Source: a virus
Length of the DNA: 64,000 nt
Strand: one strand, 5' to 3'
IMG/VR virus record: IMGVR_UViG_3300027792_000002
Location: 1-64,000 of that record
Part shown: one piece after another, positions 47,963 through 55,594 of the stretch
Numbering within the stretch: position 1 is the stretch's first letter
How the letters are laid out: each line of letters starts with the position of its first letter
The notes under the pieces: generated by a model
What the model saw: the letters and a program-made list of their open reading frames with translations, nothing else
The model's database searches: none
What the model was told of the DNA's origin: nothing
Translations under genes and position numbers: made by a program

Positions 47963-48184
47963 TTATGACGGACATTCTAATTTGAAGCTGCCTGACAAAT
48001 AACAAGCATCATCCAAATAAGAATAGCTTACATGTTTACCAGCTAATAGCCATTTGCATTTCTTTTCGATGTGCGGGCATTTTATGTATCTTTTTTTTAT
48101 AAAACTACCGTTAACAACGTGTTCAACCAATAAAAGTGTTCCGTTGTAATCCGAAGTTCCAATTACTTTTTCAATGTCTTGCAT
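47963..48184 (-). CDS. Hypothetical protein at the right end of array 2 (73 aa)
   Basis: The 73-aa product (MQDIEKVIGTSDYNGTLLLV...) contains KCPHIEKKCKWLLAGKHV, a possible Cys/His metal site, and a beta start. No second core is present on its 5' side, as with the terminal genes 4154 and 57149. It could be a resident phage gene or a last, incomplete cassette. Confidence 0.55.
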   Translation of the reverse strand: MQDIEKVIGTSDYNGTLLLVEHVVNGSFIKKRYIKCPHIEKKCKWLLAGKHVSYSYLDDACYLSGSFKLECPS

Positions 48185-48196
48185 ATTGATAAAATA

Positions 48197-48343
48197 TTAA
48201 ATTATAATTTTATTTTCGGCTCTCTTTGAACCTGCTTCTTCAACTACCAATATATTGCAACATTCAATGAGCCTTTGCTCCAGCCTTTTTATAGGCAATT
48301 TATTTTCCGTATATTCTTGTATTGTTTTAAAATATGATATATG
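48197..48343 (-). pseudogene. In-frame continuation after TGA, no ATG
   Basis: Downstream of the TGA that ends 48344-48706, the same frame stays open for 48 codons to TAA at 48197 and reads like coding sequence (TENKLPIKRLEQRLIECCNI). No ATG is present. Either the gene is interrupted by a nonsense codon, or TGA is read through, or a non-ATG start is used. Confidence 0.35.
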
Positions 48344-48706
48344 TCATGTTTTATCTGCTTTTTTAATAGACAATGATTTGAACGATACAATGTCCCCTAT
48401 TTGGAAAAACCTTGACCCTACTTTGAATTTAGAAGAAAGTTTGCAAAATTCCTGCTCGTTTAATTTCCTTTTGAATTTATCTTTGTTGTTAAGCAAAAAC
48501 ATTATAAATTCATTTTGTGTCAAAGATGGTAGATAAACCAAAAAGTTGGTATTGAAGGAACAATATTCCTGCAATATATTGAGTTTTGCATTCATAGACC
48601 GTTCTTTGATAATTTTATAAGCCAACTCATCGCTTACCAACTGTAATTCAGAAATAAGTTTACAACTTTTACAATCCTTTTGCATGTTCAAATTGTTTAA
48701 ATTCAA
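48344..48706 (-). CDS. Replication-region hypothetical protein (120 aa)
   Basis: The 120-aa product starts within the 3' end of the helicase gene (38-base overlap). It has a CKSCKL pair, a helical middle (QNEFIMFLLNNKDKFKRKLN) and a beta end (VGSRFFQIGDIVSFKSL). It ends at a TGA after which the same frame remains open. It may be a helicase partner. Confidence 0.55.
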   Translation of the reverse strand: MNLNNLNMQKDCKSCKLISELQLVSDELAYKIIKERSMNAKLNILQEYCSFNTNFLVYLPSLTQNEFIMFLLNNKDKFKRKLNEQEFCKLSSKFKVGSRFFQIGDIVSFKSLSIKKADKT

Positions 48707-49628
48707 GATCAGTATTAGACATCAATAGCCTTAATTTGTCGAATTGATATACAACGTCTATTATATTCCCAGAACCGCGTTTGTTTACAAGCCTCAATGC
48801 CCCATAATTATCATCGTAGCCATCGTTTTTCTCAAATAGGCTTGTTGTGATATAAAAATCAGAATTATCTATTATTTTCTCAGAACTCCTTACCATAGAA
48901 CTTAAATCACGGTCTGTTTTTTTCCCACCTTTAGAAACATGGCACATCAGCAGAACAAGTATGTTCCATTTATTCGCCAAATCTTTTAGTTCCTTTGAGT
49001 GCCTTGAATAAAGTTCTGTTTCGCTTCCTTTACCTCCCATCCCGGCTATCCCATCTACTACCAATATATCAATAAATTTGCCTTGCCCTTTAAATTTTGT
49101 CAACAGTTTATCAAAGCTCTCTGCTTCCACGGATGTATTTTGCGTTATAAATAAATTATTTTTAAATGATGGGGCAAATTCTTCATCAAAAAATTTCTTT
49201 GCATCTATTTCTTTTGTCTTGTTGTTATGGTATTCGAGTTCAAAATGCGGGTTATAGTTGCCTATTGGTTCGCAAAACATATCTATAAGCCTGTTTATTA
49301 TTTCTGTTGCCCCCATTTCCATTGTAGAATACAAACAAGAACCAAACCTATTTATTATATTCTCGTAAGCAATATTTAATGCCAATAAGCTTTTTTTAGT
49401 GCCTCCATACCCAATTATGGGGACTAATTTGCCCCTCAATTTGCCCTTAAACTCTTTGTTCCATTTTTCAAATAAAAGGCTTAACCTGTTGTTTTCTGGA
49501 AGGATTGATTTATACCATTCATCAGACCATTGGCTGACATCCTTGCAGACTATATCGTCTTGGTATGGCTCTAATTTGTTGAACTCCTTGGAATCAATCT
49601 TAAACCCTTCTATAAAATCTTCTATCAT
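48669..49628 (-). CDS. DnaB-like RecA-fold helicase/ATPase
   Basis: The 319-aa product has a RecA-type core: Walker A-like IGYGGTKKSLLALNIA (residues 72-87), Walker B FIDILVVDGIAGMGG (near 184), and the DnaB-like CHVSKGGKKTDRDLSSMVRS then EKIIDNSDFYI. The Walker A has Lys where Gly usually precedes the catalytic Lys (GTKKS). This resembles RepA/DnaB-type replicative helicases. It would unwind DNA at the fork. It overlaps the upstream gene by four bases (ATGA). Confidence 0.75.
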   Translation of the reverse strand: MIEDFIEGFKIDSKEFNKLEPYQDDIVCKDVSQWSDEWYKSILPENNRLSLLFEKWNKEFKGKLRGKLVPIIGYGGTKKSLLALNIAYENIINRFGSCLYSTMEMGATEIINRLIDMFCEPIGNYNPHFELEYHNNKTKEIDAKKFFDEEFAPSFKNNLFITQNTSVEAESFDKLLTKFKGQGKFIDILVVDGIAGMGGKGSETELYSRHSKELKDLANKWNILVLLMCHVSKGGKKTDRDLSSMVRSSEKIIDNSDFYITTSLFEKNDGYDDNYGALRLVNKRGSGNIIDVVYQFDKLRLLMSNTDLEFKQFEHAKGL

Positions 49629-50260
49629 CTATTAATCCAATTATGCAATGTTTTGTTTAGGTTCGTATTTTTTTTATAGTATTTACCGTTTTCTATGTTT
49701 TCAACCATATCAATCAAGGATTTATTTTTTTTAGCTGCTTTATCAAGTAAGACTAAAAATTCATCAAATGTTATTTGTTTCATTGAAAGTACGCCATTCA
49801 ACTTTATCCCTAATGTATTTTCACCAAACAGTGTTTTTATGAATTTAATATAGTTTGGGTCGTTATTTGATTTTTGGATTTCTAAATTATAAAAATCTGA
49901 ATATAAATAATTAGTTTCATTATCATTATCATTATCATTGTCGGGTTTTTTGGGTTTGTCTGGGTTTCCAAATATCCCATTGGGTTTTTTGGGTTTGTCT
50001 GGGTTTTTGGGTCGCCCACCTTTTAACCCATTGGTTTTATTGCGGTTGCATATATTTTCCCATATAACCAAGTCCCTTTTTAATTGTTGCTTTATTGGTT
50101 CAAAAGCAATTTGTATTATCAAATCATCCACAATCGGATTCAAATCATTCACATATTCAAGTATTGTAACAAACAATTCCCCCGATTTTTCTTTTGGCAA
50201 TTTTTTAACTGTATGGATTAAATCAGTATATAAAAGAAATGATTTTTTATTTGTTGCCAT
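49625..50260 (-). CDS. DUF6291-like replication protein
   Basis: The 211-aa product begins with MATNKKSFLLYTDLIHTVKK and LPKEKSGELFVTILEYVNDL, the pattern of DUF6291 proteins that precede helicases in Bacteroidota phages. A low-complexity linker (NPDKPKKP twice, then DNDNDNDNETN) separates it from a C-terminal domain. It is probably a replisome organiser or helicase loader; the family link is good, the role is inference. Confidence 0.7.
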   Translation of the reverse strand: MATNKKSFLLYTDLIHTVKKLPKEKSGELFVTILEYVNDLNPIVDDLIIQIAFEPIKQQLKRDLVIWENICNRNKTNGLKGGRPKNPDKPKKPNGIFGNPDKPKKPDNDNDNDNETNYLYSDFYNLEIQKSNNDPNYIKFIKTLFGENTLGIKLNGVLSMKQITFDEFLVLLDKAAKKNKSLIDMVENIENGKYYKKNTNLNKTLHNWINR

Positions 50261-50290
50261 GTTTACAATGTGTAATTTTTGATAAAAAAA

Positions 50291-50473
50291 TTAATCTTCT
50301 TTAAACCCAAGGCGTTTTATAGCCATCATATCATGGATTGAAAATATGTTTGAATTTAGTTTATTGCTCCATGATTGCCTTGTGATGCCTATTTCTCTTG
50401 AGATTCTCTGCCCAGTTATTTTGTTCCTGTGCATCCAAATTATTATCTTTTCGTTTGTTTTTTCAACCTTCAT
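50291..50473 (-). CDS. Small HTH protein (60 aa)
   Basis: The 60-aa product contains an XRE-like helix-turn-helix: IIWMHRNKITGQRISREIGI followed by TRQSWSNKLNSNIFSIHDMM. It lies upstream of the replication genes, 30 bases before the DUF6291 gene. It is probably a regulator of the replication operon. Confidence 0.65.
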   Translation of the reverse strand: MKVEKTNEKIIIWMHRNKITGQRISREIGITRQSWSNKLNSNIFSIHDMMAIKRLGFKED

Positions 50474-50597
50474 ATTTACAATGTTATTTTTTAGTCCAAA
50501 AATACCCGAATATTCGCATACCCGGATACTTTTTATTTTTATAACAACTTCAACAAATGCAATCCAAAACTAATCAATTAATTTGAATAATTCAATA

Positions 50598-50717
50598 TTA
50601 TTTCCGTTTTTTATTTTTGTCGGTGCATTTTATTTTCGGGTTATCCTTGTAAAAGTATCTCATCAAACAATCTTGCTTCCTGCTGCAATCGCTGCACTGG
50701 TTAAATCTTACCACCAT
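50598..50717 (-). CDS. Very small cysteine-rich protein (39 aa)
   Basis: A frame from ATG 50715-50717 to TAA 50598-50600 encodes MVVRFNQCSDCSRKQDCLMR..., with CSDCSRKQDC and a later cysteine (IKCTDKNKK) forming a possible zinc knuckle. Such small Cys-rich genes are common in phage replication operons. Confidence 0.5.
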   Translation of the reverse strand: MVVRFNQCSDCSRKQDCLMRYFYKDNPKIKCTDKNKKRK

Positions 50718-50744
50718 TTTTTATGTTTTTTCTAAATCAATTGA

Positions 50745-51401
50745 TTATTTCCAAGGATTTTCCCATTTTCGTTCAATCAATAATCCTTCAAATTTATTTT
50801 TCCAGTATTCTTTGTACGTTTCAAAATAAATAGCATCGGCTCGGCAGATGTTGTTTTTCCTGATGTATAATTCATCTATTTGTTCTTTGCCATGCTTTTT
50901 TTCAAGGAATACGCGCATCAAATCTTGGCATCCCCCTTTGTAATTGTTGCACTCCGAACATTGAGGGGCTGCGTTTATAAAATCAAGGGCTACCGAATAA
51001 TGGGTCTTAGTGCCGTCAAAAACCTTTATTAAATGACCGCAATGTGATTTTTTTGATTTGAGCAAAAGAGGCTTCCCGCAGGTGGAACAAAATACCATAA
51101 CCCCGTCTGGGGAATAAAACAATAAAACATACCTTGAAAAGTAATACCATGTTGTCGAGCCATAAAACGTTTCTGATGCTGTTTTTTTGCCTTTTGAGGC
51201 ACTCTTGCCAAAAGTGGCATTATCCCCAGATTTAAACTTATTCTGCTTATTTTGCCCTGCTTGTGCCGATCTAGCGAGTAATTTTTTATTGTCTTTGATT
51301 CTCTTGCACGATGGACACTCTTTGTCCCGGATAGTGGAGTTGAACCTAAGAGGTATTTCCCTGCCGCAATGACAAAATTTATATGTTGTTTCTTTTTTCA
51401 A
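50745..51401 (-). CDS. NinG/Rap-like recombination nuclease
   Basis: The 218-aa product has two zinc pairs at the start (CHCGREIPLRF, CPSCKRIKD), then the NinG-type core: FCSTCGKPLLLKSKKSHCGH, YSVALDFINAAPQCSECNNY, GGCQDLMRVFLEKKHGKEQI. NinG/Rap proteins cut recombination intermediates. It overlaps the upstream gene by four bases. Confidence 0.75.
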   Translation of the reverse strand: MKKETTYKFCHCGREIPLRFNSTIRDKECPSCKRIKDNKKLLARSAQAGQNKQNKFKSGDNATFGKSASKGKKTASETFYGSTTWYYFSRYVLLFYSPDGVMVFCSTCGKPLLLKSKKSHCGHLIKVFDGTKTHYSVALDFINAAPQCSECNNYKGGCQDLMRVFLEKKHGKEQIDELYIRKNNICRADAIYFETYKEYWKNKFEGLLIERKWENPWK

Positions 51402-51625
51402 TTTGCAACCTTCCCTAATACATTAACACAATTTTCTTTTATCCATTTTTTAGTCCTATACTTCCCGTTGCAGAAGTAACAAAAACTGCCCCCTATTAAT
51501 TGTTCCTTTAGTTTTCTTTCTAATAGGGTAAATACCTGATTATCAATAGAAATATAAATATCAAAGCACATAAATTTAACATATTTTTCAGAATTTTCAA
51601 AAATTTCTTTTTTTGTTAATAGCAT
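51398..51625 (-). CDS. Hypothetical replication-region protein (75 aa)
   Basis: The 75-aa product (MLLTKKEIFENSEKYVKFMC...) has paired cysteines (FCYFCNGKYRTKKWI) that could bind zinc, and is AT rich. It overlaps the NinG-like gene by four bases. It lies 49 bases from the left end of array 3. Confidence 0.55.
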   Translation of the reverse strand: MLLTKKEIFENSEKYVKFMCFDIYISIDNQVFTLLERKLKEQLIGGSFCYFCNGKYRTKKWIKENCVNVLGKVAN

Positions 51626-51674
51626 AAATGTTTAATTATTAATTATTTAATCTATAAAGTAAATTTACATATTG

Positions 51675-52016
51675 TTATAGCCAATTAAAAGGAACGTCTA
51701 AATAATTTTGATTGTTATTTAACCAAAATAAATAGTCCTTTGTTATTTCTGTTTCATAAATAGAATCAATAATTTCATTAGCTTCGTAATATTTATACAT
51801 TTTAGGGTCACAAGAATTTCCTCCACAATATTTTACAACAAGAATTTTATTTTTTTCTTGTTTAAATTTTTCATATCTATTCCATAGCATATCTTTAATA
51901 TTATGCTCTGAAACTTCCATAAAACTTAACGCATGATTTATTCTATCTATTTCGTTTTTCAACTTTAATCTTTCAGCGTATAATTCTTCACGTTTTAATT
52001 CATAATAATTTTTCAT
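51675..52016 (-). CDS. Cassette-borne helical protein (113 aa)
   Basis: The 113-aa product (MKNYYELKREELYAERLKLK...) begins with a coiled coil. Its second half (KILVVKYCGGNSCDPKMYKY) carries two cysteines and a YGG-like turn. The TAA lies in the core (TTA 51675-51677). AT-rich codons suggest a low-GC donor. Function unknown. Confidence 0.65.
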   Translation of the reverse strand: MKNYYELKREELYAERLKLKNEIDRINHALSFMEVSEHNIKDMLWNRYEKFKQEKNKILVVKYCGGNSCDPKMYKYYEANEIIDSIYETEITKDYLFWLNNNQNYLDVPFNWL

Positions 52017-52032
52017 AATTGAATAATTAACT

Positions 52033-52129
52033 GGCTATAACAATCAATATAAAACAGTTGCCAGAAAACTGCATCATATTTTGAAACATCTTACAAGGCA
52101 ACCGTTTCATATTGCCGACCGTTAGTAGC
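52033..52129 (-). repeat. attC-like site 3.1
   Basis: Core GGCTATAAC (52033-52041), arm CAATATAAAACAGTTGCC, return arm GGCAACCGTTTCATATTG, core GTTAGTAGC (52121-52129). Arms almost perfect over 18 bases. Confidence 0.85.
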
Positions 52130-52175
52130 AAGGCAAAGACGCTCCGAATGAACGTCCGTGCCAAGCATTAAGATT

Positions 52176-52298
52176 TTAGTCTGTGATAATTGACAATTGT
52201 CCACAGGCTGCACCGTTTTCAATCTCACTTTGAGTTGCTACGGCAACGGCAAAATCATAACCGTTTTCTTCTAATTGACTTTTAATTTGTTCAGTCAT
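52176..52298 (-). CDS. Separate C-terminal segment of an RlmN/Cfr-like enzyme (40 aa)
   Basis: The frame from ATG 52296-52298 to TAA 52176-52178 encodes a 40-aa peptide (MTEQIKSQLEENGYDF...) ending GAACGQLSIITD. NGAACGQL matches the C-terminal methyl-carrying cysteine motif of RlmN/Cfr enzymes (AACGQL), with Cys at residue 32. It begins 11 bases after the stop of the radical SAM gene and in another frame, so it is a separate peptide, not a simple read-on. Both could be one gene split by a frameshift, or a natural two-subunit enzyme. Confidence 0.7.
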   Translation of the reverse strand: MTEQIKSQLEENGYDFAVAVATQSEIENGAACGQLSIITD

Positions 52299-52309
52299 TG
52301 CTTTATGTA

Positions 52310-53092
52310 TTAAATTAAATTAATTCCCTCTACTACTCCACTTCCAAGCCCATTCTTTTCAGAAGTAGTATTCGGGTTTATTGGGCTTATTTTTATGAAA
52401 AATTTATCCTTATCGAAATACTGTTTAATCTTTTCAATATCAAAGTCTTTTTCTTCTACCAAAGTTAAATTTATGGTAGTTTTCAAATTGCTTTCGGTTC
52501 TTACATTTCCAAGTTGCTCAATGGTCATTTTATTTTTGTAAGGTATTAGCCAATTCCTATGCTCTTCATCTAAGCTATGCAAAGAAAGTTGCAGCGTTAC
52601 ATTGTCTTTTATCCAAGTAAAATCGGCATCTTTCAAACCAATAGTTGAAATGTAGTGGTGTGTATTTGGGTAGTGTTGGCTTATTTTTTCAATTGCCTTT
52701 TTAACGTTTTCAATATTTAAAAACGGCTCTCCCATTCGAGTATAGTTTATTTTAAATTCTTTACTATTCAATGGGTTTATGTTGTTTTTAGCAATTATAA
52801 ACTCAACTTGTGTTGTAATTTCTTGCCAAGTCAAATTACGCCAACTTTTCATTTGTCCAGTTGCACAAAACTTGCATCTTACAGGGCAACCACTCATTAC
52901 ACTTACCCCAATCATCCAACGTTCTGAACGGTCGCTTAATTCGTAGTTCTCGAGCATATTTTGTTTTCTACCTATTGCATCTTTTGTATAAAAAGGCAAA
53001 AAGGTATCAGTAGTTTCAATCAACATTCCGTCCTCTAATTCGAGGCAATAAACTCTACCGTTTTTAAAGTTCTTTTGTTTTTTAATTTTCAT
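52310..53092 (-). CDS. RlmN/Cfr-like radical SAM protein lacking its C-terminal cysteine
   Basis: The 260-aa product has the CxxxCxxC cluster (SGCPVRCKFCATG, C69, C73, C76), then YTRMGEPFLNIENVKKAIEK, STIGL, LQLSLHSLDEEHRNWLIPY, as in RlmN/Cfr radical SAM methyltransferases that methylate adenosine in 23S rRNA or tRNA. The usual C-terminal cysteine is absent; it is encoded by the 40-aa frame 52176-52298 next door. RlmN is normally about 350-390 aa; this lacks the N-terminal RNA-binding extension. It lies alone with its partner in one cassette. Substrate unknown. Confidence 0.75.
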   Translation of the reverse strand: MKIKKQKNFKNGRVYCLELEDGMLIETTDTFLPFYTKDAIGRKQNMLENYELSDRSERWMIGVSVMSGCPVRCKFCATGQMKSWRNLTWQEITTQVEFIIAKNNINPLNSKEFKINYTRMGEPFLNIENVKKAIEKISQHYPNTHHYISTIGLKDADFTWIKDNVTLQLSLHSLDEEHRNWLIPYKNKMTIEQLGNVRTESNLKTTINLTLVEEKDFDIEKIKQYFDKDKFFIKISPINPNTTSEKNGLGSGVVEGINLI

Positions 53093-53122
53093 TGTATAAA
53101 TATTTTAAGATTAAAAATGCCC

Positions 53123-53256
53123 AGCTACTAACACCGTATATAAGTAATTGGGGTTTAGCTTGTTAATTAATCATTCTGCCACGTATTTAGGTCTGTATAT
53201 TTTGATAGGTTCGCTCTTCGCATTCCCCAACTACTCATATACGAACCGTTACCGCC
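53123..53256 (-). repeat. attC-like site 3.2
   Basis: Core GCTACTAAC (53123-53131), arm CGTATATAAGTAATTGGGG, return arm CCCCAACTACTCATATACG, core GTTACCGCC (53248-53256). Arms pair at 17 of 19 positions. Confidence 0.85.
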
Positions 53257-53258
53257 AA

Positions 53259-53600
53259 TTAAAACGAAATCTGAAACATTATCCCCTTTTCGTCTTTGAT
53301 TAGGTCAGGTCTATCTGTTGCCCATAAACCAACTGTTGTATCCTTGTGATGTTCAAGTTTTTTGATATATCCAATATCTTTTAAATATTGTAAATATTCT
53401 TCTTTTGAGTTTACATTATCAGGAATATAATATTTCTGGTTTTCATTTTCAATAGGGTCAGGTACAAATACCCATTGCTTTCTGTAATTATTTTCTTTTG
53501 AGTCAGAAAATTCATACATAAATCCACCTTCTACTCTCATTTTTCTAAAAAGAAATTTTCCTGAATCTTCGTGTACATCAATAATTTTGTGTAATTCCAT
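53259..53600 (-). CDS. Cassette-borne hypothetical protein (113 aa)
   Basis: The 113-aa product (MELHKIIDVHEDSGKFLFRK...) has strand-rich aromatic parts (RKQWVFVPDPIENENQKYYI) and a helix (SKEEYLQYLKDIGYIKKLEH). Cassette ends GTTACCGCC (53248) and GGCGGTAAC (53619) are complementary. No family recognised. Confidence 0.65.
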   Translation of the reverse strand: MELHKIIDVHEDSGKFLFRKMRVEGGFMYEFSDSKENNYRKQWVFVPDPIENENQKYYIPDNVNSKEEYLQYLKDIGYIKKLEHHKDTTVGLWATDRPDLIKDEKGIMFQISF

Positions 53601-53618
53601 TTTGATTAAAAATTAACT

Positions 53619-53714
53619 GGCGGTAACAACAGCTATATGTTATTGCCGTCAAAGTTTAGTGTTGTTTTGAAAGTTTATCGTTTGGCAACAACACATAGCC
53701 AAAACGTTAAGTGC
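53619..53714 (-). repeat. attC-like site 3.3
   Basis: Core GGCGGTAAC (53619-53627), arm CAGCTATATGTTATTGCCG, return arm TTGGCAACAACACATAGCC, core GTTAAGTGC (53706-53714). Confidence 0.8.
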
Positions 53715-53789
53715 AACTCCGCTGTCGCTGCGTTGCACTTAACGGACTCCCGGCAAGCCGGTGCCAAGCTCCGCTCCGCTCCACTTAAC
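53706..53789. repeat. Mini-cassette C (no gene)
   Basis: Architecture parallel to the mini-cassettes A and B but a different sequence: inner palindrome GTTAAGTGC to GCACTTAAC (53706-53743), then a second left half-site ending CACTTAAC (53782-53789). Both left half-sites (AACGGACTCCCGG and AACACCCGGTTGG) can pair with the right arm of the following attC (CCGGGAGCCCGTT). Confidence 0.65.
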
Positions 53790-53867
53790 ACCCGGTTGGT
53801 GCAATCCAGCCAAGACTGAGCCGGCTCACGGGGCTGGACAGACACCAACCGGGAGCCCGTTATGCAC
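53782..53867 (-). repeat. attC-like site 3.4
   Basis: Core CACTTAAC (53782-53789), arm ACCCGGTTGGTG, return arm CACCAACCGGGAG, core GTTATGCAC (53859-53867). GC rich, unlike most sites here. Confidence 0.8.
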
Positions 53868-53871
53868 AAGT

Positions 53872-54186
53872 TTAAGAAGCTACCCATATCTGCGATGGTC
53901 TTTCAAATTCTTTGCATCCTACATTTGCATCGGTATGATAATCATTTGTCTTATCGTTGTTCGGTTTATTTTCACATCTAATTGCATAATGAACTTGACA
54001 CCCTGCAATTATTACATGATTATTTTCACTACCAACTTTTGCAAACCAGTTAGAGCTATTCCTATTGGTTTTTAAACCAAGAAATGTATCTTCAATTATT
54101 TCAACTTCACCCCAAACAGCTCTATATTGTTTACCATCGGGGGCTAAAAACCAAGCATCTGTTGTTATTAAATATTTTCCTTTCAT
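53872..54186 (-). CDS. Cassette-borne hypothetical protein (104 aa)
   Basis: The start at 54186 (MKGKYLITTDAWFLAPDGKQ...) is preferred; a longer frame from 54291 runs through the attC arm. The product is a beta-rich small protein (YRAVWGEVEIIEDTFLGLKT, FAKVGSENNHVIIAGCQVHY). This family-like pattern (a protein that begins by describing a Trp-rich barrel) is often found in integron arrays; function unknown. Confidence 0.65.
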   Translation of the reverse strand: MKGKYLITTDAWFLAPDGKQYRAVWGEVEIIEDTFLGLKTNRNSSNWFAKVGSENNHVIIAGCQVHYAIRCENKPNNDKTNDYHTDANVGCKEFERPSQIWVAS

Positions 54187-54222
54187 ATTGTTTATTTTTA
54201 AATGATTACTAAAAAAAACCCT

Positions 54223-54321
54223 GTGCATAACCGCACCTATAAGCAAGTTTGCGGACAGGGTTTCTGTAACTTGACACATGCTGCAACGCAAACCTGCTCA
54301 TAGCTGCAACACGTTAGCGTT
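54223..54321 (-). repeat. attC-like site 3.5
   Basis: Core GTGCATAAC (54223-54231), arm CGCACCTATAAGCAAGTTTG, return arm CGCAAACCTGCTCATAGCTG, core GTTAGCGTT (54313-54321). Same family as sites 2.1 and 3.7. Confidence 0.85.
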
Positions 54322-54325
54322 CATG

Positions 54326-54484
54326 CTAAAGAGACAACCCATTAGATTCTTTGAACGCTTTTTCTTGTTGATAAATTGACTCCCAATATTCGGTTTCCTT
54401 AAAATCGTTTCCCCAAATAAATAGTTTCCATCCCATTGATGCTATTTTCATTTTTAATACTGTAATAATTGATAATTTGCCCAT
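54326..54484 (-). CDS. Small cassette protein (52 aa)
   Basis: From ATG 54482-54484 the product is MGKLSIITVLKMKIASMGWK..., an amphipathic start and a charged helix (YWESIYQQEKAFKESNGLSL). The cassette is bounded by GTTAGCGTT and AACGCTAAC. Function unknown. Confidence 0.55.
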   Translation of the reverse strand: MGKLSIITVLKMKIASMGWKLFIWGNDFKETEYWESIYQQEKAFKESNGLSL

Positions 54485-54528
54485 TTTGTTTCTATTTTTA
54501 AAAGTTATTAATCTGAAATAAAGCACGA

Positions 54529-54662
54529 AACGCTAACAATGTGTATCATCAATAAGGGTTTCAGTGCAATTAGTAAGGTCTGTAATCCGCTCAAACGTTG
54601 GTATAATTCGATTGGAACTGCCACGCAATCCCTTACTGAATGATACACCAACCGTTAGCAGT
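54529..54662 (-). repeat. attC-like site 3.6
   Basis: Core AACGCTAAC (54529-54537), arm GTGTATCATCAATAAGGG, return arm CCCTTACTGAATGATACAC, core GTTAGCAGT (54654-54662). Confidence 0.85.
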
Positions 54663-54665
54663 AAT

Positions 54666-54899
54666 TTAGGATTGTGTTCCAAAATCAAGGCTGTCAACTT
54701 TCTTTTTTAATTCCTCATCTTTACCCATCCAAGCAAAGGCAATATCATAATAGGTATCTAAATCCCAGCCTTTCAACTGTGGGTTTTTAAGTTTAGCGTG
54801 TTCTTCCAATTTGTCGATTAGTGAATAAAAACTACTGCTAACATCACCTATACCAAATTTGGCAGCGTGTGCAGTTCTGATTTTTTTTACCTTATCCAT
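54666..54899 (-). CDS. Cassette protein that starts in an attC loop (77 aa)
   Basis: The only ATG start (54899) lies in the loop of attC site 3.7. The first 20 residues (MDKVKKIRTAHAAKFGIGDV) are encoded by the attC arm and core; the rest (SLIDKLEEHAKLKNPQLKGW...) by the cassette. The product is helical and charged. It illustrates translation across an attC junction. Confidence 0.6.
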   Translation of the reverse strand: MDKVKKIRTAHAAKFGIGDVSSSFYSLIDKLEEHAKLKNPQLKGWDLDTYYDIAFAWMGKDEELKKKVDSLDFGTQS

Positions 54900-54969
54900 A
54901 GTTTTGTATGTATTTGATTATTAATTTCTTTTAAAGCCAAACTTGGCATAGCTGAGTACCGTTGTGTGC
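54834..54969 (-). repeat. attC-like site 3.7
   Basis: Core ACTGCTAAC (54834-54842), arm CACCTATACCAAATTTGGCA, return arm GCCAAACTTGGCATAGCTG, core GTTGTGTGC (54961-54969). It contains the start codon of gene 54666-54899. Confidence 0.8.
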
Positions 54970-55017
54970 AATAGCCTTTCTTCGTAGCAAGGTTAGTGCT
55001 TAATAAATCTTTTTGTT

Positions 55018-55179
55018 TTATTTTTTGCCAACGCTCTTTGGCTTTTTCAAAGCCATTAAGTATGAATCCACCAAATACTCAACGAACGAACTAAACGAAC
55101 GGCGTTCTTTTACCGCCTGTTCTTCCCCTGCTTTTGCAATATCCTCGTCAATTGTAATGCTTTTGTTTATTTTTCCCAT
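55018..55179 (-). CDS. Ribbon-helix-helix-like DNA-binding protein (53 aa)
   Basis: From ATG 55177-55179 the product is MGKINKSITIDEDIAKAGEE..., with the beta strand (NKSITID) and the helix pair (AGEEQAVKERRSFSSFVEYL) of a CopG/Arc-type ribbon-helix-helix. It is one of two such genes in this 1-kb cassette, flanking the tRNA-like elements. Could be an antitoxin or a regulator. Confidence 0.65.
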   Translation of the reverse strand: MGKINKSITIDEDIAKAGEEQAVKERRSFSSFVEYLVDSYLMALKKPKSVGKK

Positions 55180-55375
55180 TTCAGTATATAATAAAAAAGG
55201 CTGCCGATGCAGCCCTGTACAAAACATTGAGTTAATTAACTACCACTCTAAAAACTTTTTCAGGGGTTTAAAAGAACTTTACACTTTGCATTTTAATCTT
55301 TAAAGCGTAAGAACTTTTAATTTTAACCTTTGCACTTTGAACGTTAATCTTTAAACTTTTCGGTTTTTTTACTTT

Positions 55376-55452
55376 TGCTCTAACCAACTGAGCTAACAAA
55401 CCCGAAGATTTGTGAAGGACTTGAACCTCCGACCTCTCGATTAGCAATCGAA
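55376..55452 (-). ncRNA. Circularly permuted tRNA-like element 1 (anticodon GCU)
   Basis: Read on the minus strand, the order is anticodon arm (55452-55436, stem TTCGA/TCGAG, loop TTGCTAA, anticodon GCT), five-base variable loop, T arm (55430-55414, GGAGG-TTCAAGT-CCTTC), 3' acceptor strand ACAAATC (55413-55407), TTCG, 5' acceptor strand GGTTTGT (55402-55396), TA, and D arm (GCTC...GAGC, 55393-55377). All four arms exist, but the 3' half precedes the 5' half, and the acceptor stem is closed by a UUCG tetraloop. Mature length would be 77 nt. Confidence 0.75.
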
Positions 55453-55594
55453 GTAACCCACATTTCGCTACCACCAAGAATTTTGCAAGGGAAAAATGAA
55501 CAATGTGTATTTTCATCCAAAGAAGTAACATTATTCTCGCCACTCGCAATATTTTAAAAAAGCAGAGTAAATTTAACAGGGAGCTTTATTATTT

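Noticed and set aside
49925-50000. Short tandem repeats (CATTAT units and GGGTTTTTTGGGTTTGTCTG-type repeat)
   Set aside because: They encode a low-complexity linker (DNDNDN and NPDKPKKP) of the DUF6291-like protein and show no CRISPR spacing.
52176-52298. 40-aa frame beside a radical SAM gene considered as a RiPP precursor peptide
   Set aside because: It carries AACGQL, which is the RlmN/Cfr C-terminal motif, so it is better explained as a split part of the enzyme.
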